NCBI GenBank assembly: GCA_022508685.1
Contig: JAFLUS010000001.1
Coordinates: 13,887-27,988 of the forward strand
DNA length: 14,102 bases
From: Prevotellaceae bacterium
GTDB taxonomy: Bacteria > Bacteroidota > Bacteroidia > Bacteroidales > Bacteroidaceae
Direction of reading: 5' to 3'
Below, one piece after another: positions 8,108 to 14,102 of this stretch. Within the stretch, counting starts at the first letter, position 1, and each line of letters begins with the position of its first letter. Under the pieces are notes generated by a model, which saw nothing but the letters and a program-made list of their open reading frames with translations, had not been told where the DNA came from and searched no databases. The position numbers were made by a program, and so were the translations under genes.

Positions 8108-9175
8108 ATGGAACAAAAGAAAAAAATAATTGATCTATCCAAAATAATCGCACAGATACGGAAAAGGAAGAAGCGCATTATTATCAATGTAAGTATTGCT
8201 TTTGTGTTGGCATGTGTTTGGATTTTTCCCGAACCGCGCTTTTATTCGTGTGATGTGGAATTAGCACCTGAAGCGGGTAGTGATTTGGATGGTGGCAGTT
8301 TAGCGTCGATAGCCTCCTCTTTTGGATTTAATATTGGTGGCGGAGCACAAAATGATGCGATATATCCGTTACTCTATCCCGATCTGTTTGAATCTCCATC
8401 GTTTATTGTCGGATTGATGGATATTCAAGTGGAAACACGGGACGGGAGTATCAAAACGGACTATTACACTTACATGACAAAACATCAAAAACACAATGTT
8501 TTGACGCTTCCATTCAGAAAGGTAATGCGTAGTGTGAAAGAATGGGTGTCTCCACAGAAACCATACGAAAAATTAAGCGGAGATCCGCAAAAATTGGATG
8601 CATTTTGTTTGTCGCGAGATGACTACCAATTGATGCAACAGGTGCAAGAGAACATCAAATGCATGGTGGATAGAAAGACGAATGTGACAACGATTATTGT
8701 GAAAGACCAAGACCCGTTGGTGTGTGCTTTATTGGCAGATTCTGTCAAAATGCGTTTGCAACAATTCATTACGGAATACCGCACAAGTAAAGCACGGTTG
8801 GATTTGGATTATTATCAACAATTGGTGGATGCAGCCTATGTGGATTATGAAAAAGCATCGCAGGCATATAGCGACTATTCCGATTCTCACAAGGGTGCCA
8901 TTCTGCAAGCGTATATTTCAGAACGCGATAGATTGGAAAATGATATGTCGATGAAATTTCAGACATATAGTGCCATGATCGTGCAGCGTGATGCAGCAAA
9001 AGCAAAAGTACAGGAGCGCACACCTTCGTTTACGACATTGAAAAGTGTGACAGTTCCTGTCAAACCGGAAGGACCGAAGCGTATGATTTTTATCTTCATG
9101 GTGGTGTTGATGACATTTATTGGAACTGCGCTGTATGTGTGTAGAGAATTGATATTTCAATCAGAAGAAGGGTAA
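8108..9175 (+). CDS. Wzz-family chain-length determinant / polysaccharide co-polymerase, no kinase domain
   Basis: This is an inner-membrane protein that sets polymer length and links the polymerase to the export channel. After a basic cytoplasmic start (KIIAQIRKRKKR), a membrane segment lies at about 24-40. The periplasmic domain has the GG/ASIASSFGFNIGGG stretch (62-79) common in Bacteroidetes Wzz proteins and a helical, coiled-coil-like region at about 205-300. The proline-rich VPVKPEGPKR (316-325) precedes the second membrane segment at about 326-346, the usual Wzz signature. The protein ends 9 residues after that segment, so there is no fused BY-kinase with Walker motifs. It begins 4 nt after the export gene, the usual pairing. 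Whether a separate kinase exists elsewhere cannot be seen. Confidence 0.93.
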   Translation: MEQKKKIIDLSKIIAQIRKRKKRIIINVSIAFVLACVWIFPEPRFYSCDVELAPEAGSDLDGGSLASIASSFGFNIGGGAQNDAIYPLLYPDLFESPSFIVGLMDIQVETRDGSIKTDYYTYMTKHQKHNVLTLPFRKVMRSVKEWVSPQKPYEKLSGDPQKLDAFCLSRDDYQLMQQVQENIKCMVDRKTNVTTIIVKDQDPLVCALLADSVKMRLQQFITEYRTSKARLDLDYYQQLVDAAYVDYEKASQAYSDYSDSHKGAILQAYISERDRLENDMSMKFQTYSAMIVQRDAAKAKVQERTPSFTTLKSVTVPVKPEGPKRMIFIFMVVLMTFIGTALYVCRELIFQSEEG

Positions 9176-9218
9176 ATACGCATAGATATGTTGTGTTTCA
9201 TTTCTATTTCAGAAATTG

Positions 9219-10559
9219 ATGTGTATCACTTCAAACATATTGCGTCGGCTTAATTTGACAGAAAAAAAGGAAAAGATTGTGCGCAATCTTTTTTGGGCAA
9301 CTTTGTCAAAATTTGTCAGTTTGGTCGGTTCGTTTGTGGTAGGTATCTTTGTCGCGCGATATTTAGGAAAAGAGCAATATGGATTGATGAATTATATCAT
9401 CAGTTTTGTGATGTTGTTCCAAGTGGTAGCATATTTTGGTTTAGATAATATACAGATACGTGAGGAAGCCAAAATGCCAGAAGAACGTGATAAAATTGTC
9501 GGGACTACATTTTTTCTACGAATAGGATTAGCTGTTGTAACATATCTGGTGTTGATTGTATGGGTGTGTTTGCTGGAGAAAGATAGTTTCACCCGTACAT
9601 TGATTATATTGTATGGATTTGCTATCATTATAGAAACCTTTACAGTTATCCGCAATCATTTCACATCAATAGTGTGGAATGAATATGTGGCAAAGACGGA
9701 AATCGGTCGTACACTCATCGGGGCTGTATTAAAAGTGGTGTTAATGCTGTGTCATGTCTCGTTGATATGGTTTGTCATTGCATTGGTGTTTGATTTTGTG
9801 CTATTGGCAAGTGGTTATGTGTTGTCGTATAGTAAAAAAATCGATACGATGCGCAAATGGCGATATGATAATCAACTGGCCAAGTTTCTGCTTCGACAAA
9901 GTTTTCCTTTATTTTTATCTGGGGCAGCGTTTGTATTTTACAATCGTATAGATCAAGTGATGGTGGATCGGATGATAGATCATCAGCATTTAGGACTGTA
10001 TGCTGTTGCTGTACGATTTATGGAATTGCTGACGATTGTACCGACTATCATTGCACAGACGGTTACTCCGCTATTGGTTGATATTCGTCGTTCAGATGTA
10101 GAACGTTATGAAAGTATGTCACGTTTGTTTATGAATGTCACCGTGGCTGTGTGTGTGTTACTTGCTCTGTTTGTCAGTATGCTTTCCTATCCCATCGTGT
10201 ATTGTACGTTTGGGCAGGCATATATCGGAGCAACATCGGTATTGGCGATATTATCGTTCAAAGTGATAGGCGATGCTTTGTCGCAAACTTCCGGACAATT
10301 AATTATCATAGAAAATCTGCAAAAATATGCACCGATACGCAACATCATCGGTTGTGTAACATGTATAGCATTAAATTATCTACTGATTTCACATTATGGT
10401 ATTCATGGTGCAGCGTATGCGGCTGTAATTACGATGTTTGTCTCTGGTACATTGGCTAATTTTGTCATACCTGCATATTCTCAGATATTTCATAAGCAAA
10501 TATATGCTCTTTGTTTTGGTTGGCGAGATGTCACTAATATTAAACAACTAGTGAGATGA
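9219..10559 (+). CDS. Wzx-type polysaccharide repeat-unit flippase
   Basis: This integral membrane protein of the MOP superfamily (PF01943-like) probably flips undecaprenyl-linked repeat units to the periplasmic face. It has 446 residues and about 12 hydrophobic segments spread over its length. The start KIVRNLFWATLSKFVSLVGSFVVGIFVARYLGKEQYG is diagnostic of Wzx proteins (quoted in parts: NLFWATLSKFVSL, ARYLGKEQYG). FYNRIDQVMVDRMI and LGLYAVAVRFMEL near 241-271 are the other typical stretches. I chose ATG 9219; a TTG one codon earlier is possible. A weak A/U-rich inverted repeat (ATTTCT at 9200-9205, AGAAAT at 9211-9216) ends 2 nt before this ATG. The 43-nt gap before it is the longest inside the operon. 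The final four bases overlap the next gene. Confidence 0.95.
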   Translation: MCITSNILRRLNLTEKKEKIVRNLFWATLSKFVSLVGSFVVGIFVARYLGKEQYGLMNYIISFVMLFQVVAYFGLDNIQIREEAKMPEERDKIVGTTFFLRIGLAVVTYLVLIVWVCLLEKDSFTRTLIILYGFAIIIETFTVIRNHFTSIVWNEYVAKTEIGRTLIGAVLKVVLMLCHVSLIWFVIALVFDFVLLASGYVLSYSKKIDTMRKWRYDNQLAKFLLRQSFPLFLSGAAFVFYNRIDQVMVDRMIDHQHLGLYAVAVRFMELLTIVPTIIAQTVTPLLVDIRRSDVERYESMSRLFMNVTVAVCVLLALFVSMLSYPIVYCTFGQAYIGATSVLAILSFKVIGDALSQTSGQLIIIENLQKYAPIRNIIGCVTCIALNYLLISHYGIHGAAYAAVITMFVSGTLANFVIPAYSQIFHKQIYALCFGWRDVTNIKQLVR

Positions 10560-11542
10560 ATTTATTCCAAAAAATAAAAAGGCGATTGCCGCTGTCATTG
10601 CAATTCCTTTGTGAAATGTTTTCATTTTGGAAACGTTTATGTCGTTACAATGCGAGTGTGCATACGGACAGTGATATGCAAAAAATGCAATATACGTTGC
10701 TGCGGGAAAATCATGTCATAGAGAAAGGTCTGTCTATGCGCAACCCTCGACGGGGGTTTGGGCAACAAAAAGTCTTGGCGTTGATTGAACGTTTGCATCG
10801 GTATTATCAAAAGTATGGCACTGTAGATTGTGCATTTTTGATTTATCCATTGTCAACAATTAAAGCGTACATCGCGTATCAGCAGAGCGAAGGAGTAGAT
10901 ATTCACTCAGTCGAATATGCATTTCAAACTCTATGCGAAAATGTGAAGATTGATTCACAAGCACTTGTAATGTCGGCAGGAACAGAAATTTTGCGAATGT
11001 CCGATATACAGAAACAAGCGATGGGGAATTTTGAAAATTTGCTGTATAGTCGTCATTCCATTCGCTACTTTCGTGACGAACTCCCTTCGCGTGAATTATT
11101 GGAAAAAGCGTTGAATTTATCAGCCCGTACACCGTCGGCTTGCAATCGTCAAGCATGGCATACGCATATTTTCTTTGGAGAAGATGCTCATGAATTACTC
11201 CGTATGCAAAGTGGATGCAATGGTTTCTGCGATGATATTCCTTGTTGTGTGGTTGTGACTGCTGATATGAAAGGTTTTTTGGAGCATGAGCCATTTCAAT
11301 GTTTTATTGATGGTGGACTATATGCTCAAAATCTTATCAATGCTTTACATTATGTAGGATTGGGTGGCATACCTTTGTCCTGTGGCTTTTTTAGTGACCA
11401 ATTGATGGCGATGCAGAAGCGTTTTCATATTCCTAAGAATGAAGTGTTGATAGTGATGATTGGCACAGGAGTAATGTATGATGAAATGAAAGTTGCCATA
11501 TCTACCCGTAGATCCGTTGAAATGACAAACACTTATCATTAA
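10556..11542 (+). CDS. Nitroreductase-family flavoprotein with N-terminal extension, in EPS operon
   Basis: The C-terminal half (about 158-320) is a nitroreductase-like FMN domain: NLLYSRHSIRYFRDE at 161-175 (the RxSxRxF phosphate-binding motif), SARTPSACNRQAWH at 189-202, DGGLYAQNLINALHYVGLGGIPL at about 252-274, and IVMIGTG at 299-305. The N-terminal 155 residues are not part of the usual fold; they contain ENHVIEKGLSMRNPRRGFG (51-69), a His..GluLysGlyLeu..Arg..GlyPheGly pattern that I believe recurs in EPS-locus members of this family. Typical nitroreductases are about 200 residues, so this is a two-part protein. No membrane segment or signal peptide is evident, so it is probably cytoplasmic. 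It starts in a 4-nt ATGA overlap with the flippase gene. The substrate is unknown; redox modification of a sugar or of an attached group is inference from context. Confidence 0.88.
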   Translation: MNLFQKIKRRLPLSLQFLCEMFSFWKRLCRYNASVHTDSDMQKMQYTLLRENHVIEKGLSMRNPRRGFGQQKVLALIERLHRYYQKYGTVDCAFLIYPLSTIKAYIAYQQSEGVDIHSVEYAFQTLCENVKIDSQALVMSAGTEILRMSDIQKQAMGNFENLLYSRHSIRYFRDELPSRELLEKALNLSARTPSACNRQAWHTHIFFGEDAHELLRMQSGCNGFCDDIPCCVVVTADMKGFLEHEPFQCFIDGGLYAQNLINALHYVGLGGIPLSCGFFSDQLMAMQKRFHIPKNEVLIVMIGTGVMYDEMKVAISTRRSVEMTNTYH

Positions 11543-11552
11543 ATAGTATTGT

Positions 11553-12872
11553 ATGTATTTTGTTCCGCTCATATATTTCAGTGCATTGACTTATTATTTC
11601 TGGCATAGGAATAAAAGTTTCGATTTGGCGGTCTATATATCATTGCTGTTTACGATAACTTCTTTGTGTAATGTACTGATGATTTTGGGCGATTTTATTA
11701 GTGGTAGTGGTGTTTTGACGGATGGATGGGAACCAGAGTTTGGTGTGGTGCCGACTATACTATATTGTACGCTGATTACGATTACTATCATTCCTTTTTC
11801 ATTTCTACGGATTGAAAAAATCAAAAGCATCACCAATGTGCATCGTTATATGATTTTTGCTCTTACCATTTTGATTTGCATACAAGGGTTTATCATGTAC
11901 TATCTTGTTGTTGGTTCTCTTTCCGACTTATTAAATGGTGATTTTAAATATCTGAAAGATGCACATTATGCAGGTGATATTACTCCAGCCGATGCTAAAA
12001 TGCTGACGATGCCCATGCCTATCCAACTTTTATATATGTTAGGTTCGATGACATTGTTGGGCATACCTCTTTTCTTTTATTACACTTGCATAGAGCAGCG
12101 TAGTCTTTGGCTTACATTTCCATTGTTGGCAGTGTCGATCAGTCTTATTTTACGTGGCATGTTGGCTGCCGATAGAACTGAGATTATTCATTATGGCCTG
12201 ATGTTTCTTTTTACACTCATTTTCTTTCGGAAGTTTATCACGAAGCGTGTGCGACGTTTTTTCTTGATATCCAGTATACCAATATTGTTGGTGGGAATTA
12301 CGTATATTGTGGCAGTGTCGGCATCACGATTTGAAGATACGGAAGAAGGAGCCAGTGGAAGCATGTTGGAGTATGCTGGTCAGCCTTATGCCAATTTTTG
12401 CTATTTTTACGATAATCATAATACAGATCTATATTATTTCGAGCGAGAATTTCCCATTATTTCTTATTTTATATTTCAATCGCAGTATGTAGACACAAAG
12501 GAGGAACGTACTGCTCGGGAAGGTTTCTTTATAGGTGTCTTTGCATCGCATATTGGGTCTTGGCTGCTTGATGTCGGAGTTGGTGGATGCATCATTATAA
12601 GTATAGTATTCTTTTTATTGTGTTGCCTTGTTATTCAACGATATGATAGGATGGAATTTGATATTGCCGAAGTGATGATGATTTTTATATTAGGAGCAGT
12701 TCCTACTTTTGGTATTTTCTATTACCGATATTATTCCATTGGCACAGCATTTATCTACGTACCGGTATGCATCCTATATCTGTTCTCAAAAATTGTTTTT
12801 GTCTGGAAAAAGCATGCAAAAAAAGGCGAGGATGAGGAAGACAAGGTCGTCAATCTGATAGAATCAACATGA
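11553..12872 (+). CDS. Wzy-like O-antigen/EPS repeat-unit polymerase
   Basis: This is an integral membrane protein of 439 residues with about 11 hydrophobic segments (near 2-16, 27-48, 67-84, 101-122, 155-177, 187-203, 211-226, 236-254, 333-360, 372-390 and 396-414) and a large extracytoplasmic loop at about 255-330. RGMLAADRTEIIHYG (201-215) and FIGVFASHIGSWLLDVGVGG (326-345) match the arginine-containing and late Gly/Asp-rich stretches often seen in repeat-unit polymerases. Wzy proteins are poorly conserved, so the call rests on topology, the loop and the position between flippase and modification genes. It would join flipped repeat units in the periplasm. It begins 10 nt after the nitroreductase gene without a clear ribosome binding site. 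A K/E/D-rich cytoplasmic tail ends the protein, and its stop overlaps the next start. A ligase of similar topology is the main alternative. Confidence 0.82.
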   Translation: MYFVPLIYFSALTYYFWHRNKSFDLAVYISLLFTITSLCNVLMILGDFISGSGVLTDGWEPEFGVVPTILYCTLITITIIPFSFLRIEKIKSITNVHRYMIFALTILICIQGFIMYYLVVGSLSDLLNGDFKYLKDAHYAGDITPADAKMLTMPMPIQLLYMLGSMTLLGIPLFFYYTCIEQRSLWLTFPLLAVSISLILRGMLAADRTEIIHYGLMFLFTLIFFRKFITKRVRRFFLISSIPILLVGITYIVAVSASRFEDTEEGASGSMLEYAGQPYANFCYFYDNHNTDLYYFEREFPIISYFIFQSQYVDTKEERTAREGFFIGVFASHIGSWLLDVGVGGCIIISIVFFLLCCLVIQRYDRMEFDIAEVMMIFILGAVPTFGIFYYRYYSIGTAFIYVPVCILYLFSKIVFVWKKHAKKGEDEEDKVVNLIEST

Positions 12873-14053
12873 AGTATTATTTTCCCATACACCTTGATGG
12901 CGGCAATCGCGGATGCGAAGCCATTGCCAAAAGTTCGGCTATTCTTCTCAATGAAAAGGCTGATGATGTTTTTGGATATTGCCGTGATATAGAATTAGAT
13001 GTGCGTTTGTCCGTAGATCGCTTTCTTACATTAGTTCCGTACACCAAGTCTTCTTGTTTTTTTGATTTTTGCTTAGCAGTCATTAATAAAATCTGTCAAA
13101 CAAAAAAAACGAAAGAATGGCGTTGGTTATACCCTTATCGTCATTTGTTGCAACGCATTACGAAAGACGATATAGTGATTTTTACAGGTGGCGATATGAT
13201 GTGTTACGATGACAATGAACTCATTTATATCAATAATTGGTTGCATCGTAAAGGCATCACTACTATTTTGTGGGGATGTTCAATGGGGGTGGAAAATGCA
13301 TCTGCAGAAAAACTGAAGACCCTTTGCAATTTTTCTTATATCTATGCGCGTGAATCTTTGACGTATACCTATTTTCAGTCATTGCAATTGAAACATTGTT
13401 GTATGCTGCCAGATCCTGCATTTATTTTGCCTGCCGAAGAATGCGATTTACCGGCATACTTTGCAGAGGGTAATCTGATAGGATTGAACATCAGTAACTT
13501 TGTGATGGGTGGCATTTCCCTGCAGCATCCATTTGGGCAGGAGGTGTTACGGTTCATAACGCATATCATGGAAAAGACGAATTTCCATATCGTCCTGATT
13601 CCCCATGTTACATGGGACTATGGCGATGTACATCAAGACGATAGGCAAATGGCGCAATTGATCAGTCAGCATTATGAACATTCAGAGCGCTTGCACGTTC
13701 TTGATATAAATAATTTGAACTATTGCCAAATACGCTATGCAATTTCTCATTGTCGTGTCTTTATTGGTGCTCGCACCCATGCAGTTATTTCTGCATATTC
13801 CATGTGTGTGCCTGCCATAGCATTAGGATATTCCATAAAGTCACGTGGAATCGCCCGAGATTTAGGCCTTGACGAACGGTTAGTCATCAATAGCAAAAAT
13901 TTTGTGAAAGGCGATATGATTTCTTCATTTGATTATTTGATGCATCATGAAGACAATATTCGACAACATCTTACTAAAGTGATGCCAGAATATAAAGAAC
14001 GCCCTTATCAAATTCGAACATATCTGAAGACATTAAAAGATTGTAAAATATGA
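12869..14053 (+). CDS. Polysaccharide pyruvyl transferase family protein
   Basis: A member of the WcaK/CsaB family (PF04230), which adds a pyruvate ketal from phosphoenolpyruvate to a sugar of the polysaccharide, leaving a negative charge. At 394 residues it has a normal length. Visible features are GGNRGCEAIAKS at 11-22 (the N-terminal glycine-rich loop), DIVIFTGGDMM at 101-111, ILWGCSMGVE at 133-142, YIYARESLTY at 157-166, LPDPAF at 180-185, IVLIPHVTWDYGD at 241-253, FIGARTHAVISAYSMCVPAIALGYSIKSRG at 298-327 (given here as its two halves, FIGARTHAVISAY and VPAIALGYSIKSRG), and DLGL at 331-334. There is no signal peptide, as expected for a cytoplasmic enzyme acting on lipid-linked sugars. 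It starts within a 4-nt overlap with the polymerase gene and ends in a 4-nt overlap with the next. The acceptor sugar is unknown, and some family members have diverged from pyruvyl transfer. Confidence 0.92.
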   Translation: MKYYFPIHLDGGNRGCEAIAKSSAILLNEKADDVFGYCRDIELDVRLSVDRFLTLVPYTKSSCFFDFCLAVINKICQTKKTKEWRWLYPYRHLLQRITKDDIVIFTGGDMMCYDDNELIYINNWLHRKGITTILWGCSMGVENASAEKLKTLCNFSYIYARESLTYTYFQSLQLKHCCMLPDPAFILPAEECDLPAYFAEGNLIGLNISNFVMGGISLQHPFGQEVLRFITHIMEKTNFHIVLIPHVTWDYGDVHQDDRQMAQLISQHYEHSERLHVLDINNLNYCQIRYAISHCRVFIGARTHAVISAYSMCVPAIALGYSIKSRGIARDLGLDERLVINSKNFVKGDMISSFDYLMHHEDNIRQHLTKVMPEYKERPYQIRTYLKTLKDCKI

Positions 14054-14102
14054 AAGCAAGAGTTTTTGCATTATATTTGCCCCAATTCCACCCCATTCCG
14101 GA
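14050..14102 (+). CDS. WbsX / GH99-like glycan-processing protein, 5' fragment
   Basis: The window ends 17 codons into this frame. The visible peptide, MKARVFALYLPQFHPIP, closely resembles the usual start of WbsX-type proteins (PF14307, GH99-like domain), where KARVIAFYLPQFHPIPEN is followed by WWG.GFTEW. Such proteins are frequent in O-antigen and EPS loci and are sometimes fused to glycosyltransferases; their reaction is not well established. The start codon overlaps the stop of the pyruvyl transferase gene by 4 nt. The identification rests on a short but distinctive stretch. Confidence 0.75.
   Translation, partial: MKARVFALYLPQFHPIP

Larger units (their letters stand above)
4906..14102 (+). 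other. Capsule/exopolysaccharide operon of Wzx/Wzy type, 5' portion
   Basis: Eight consecutive plus-strand genes (the last cut by the window end) are separated by 9, 4 and 43 nt, overlap by 4 nt, are separated by 10 nt, then overlap by 4 and 4 nt. No terminator-like hairpin is visible between them. The content covers initiation, export, chain-length control, flipping, polymerisation and modification of one polysaccharide. Repeat-unit glycosyltransferases, sugar-nucleotide enzymes and a NusG-like UpxY antiterminator (common in Bacteroides capsule loci) are absent from the window. Confidence 0.85.

Noticed and set aside
9200..9216. Small inverted repeat just before the flippase start as a terminator or riboregulator
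   Set aside because: The stem is 6 bp of mostly A/T pairs with no following U-tract; it is too weak to support a call.

Overview
The window looks like a chromosomal segment from a member of Bacteroidales, most likely Prevotellaceae. The evidence is the ClpB subtype, a secreted protein with DUF6359/OB-like modules and a short C-terminal tail typical of Prevotella, weak use of Shine-Dalgarno sites, TAnnTTTG-like promoter elements, and a capsule/exopolysaccharide (EPS) locus with Bacteroidetes-type SLBB export and chain-length proteins. This assignment rests on protein character only; no database search was possible.

Layout. (1) 1-1659, plus strand: the 3' part of a gene for a large secreted or surface protein, entering from the left. 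(2) 1685-1720: a strong GC-rich hairpin between two convergent genes, probably a terminator serving both strands. (3) 1743-4403, minus strand: complete clpB, the disaggregase chaperone. (4) 4404-4905: a divergent intergenic region of about 500 bp. It holds a degenerate 22-bp tandem repeat (about five clear copies at 4558-4667, with decayed edges), a candidate clpB promoter and a candidate EPS promoter. (5) 4906-14102, plus strand: a tightly packed EPS/capsule operon that runs off the right end.

The EPS operon reads in a logical order. An initiating phosphoglycosyltransferase loads the first sugar phosphate onto undecaprenyl phosphate. It is followed by an outer-membrane Wza-like export protein with six SLBB modules, a Wzz-like inner-membrane co-polymerase without a kinase domain, a Wzx-type flippase, a nitroreductase-family flavoprotein with a long N-terminal extension, a Wzy-like polymerase, a polysaccharide pyruvyl transferase, and the first 17 codons of what looks like a WbsX/GH99-like protein. 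This is a Wzx/Wzy-dependent pathway. The glycosyltransferases that build the repeat unit are not in the window and probably lie downstream. Three junctions (10556, 12869, 14050) are 4-nt ATGA overlaps, suggesting translational coupling.

Most of the window is recognisable. The points most worth a second look are the 22-bp repeat between clpB and the EPS operon, whose copies differ mainly by transitions, and the nitroreductase-like protein built into a polysaccharide operon next to a pyruvyl transferase. I did not find a clearly undescribed defence, mobile or RNA system.
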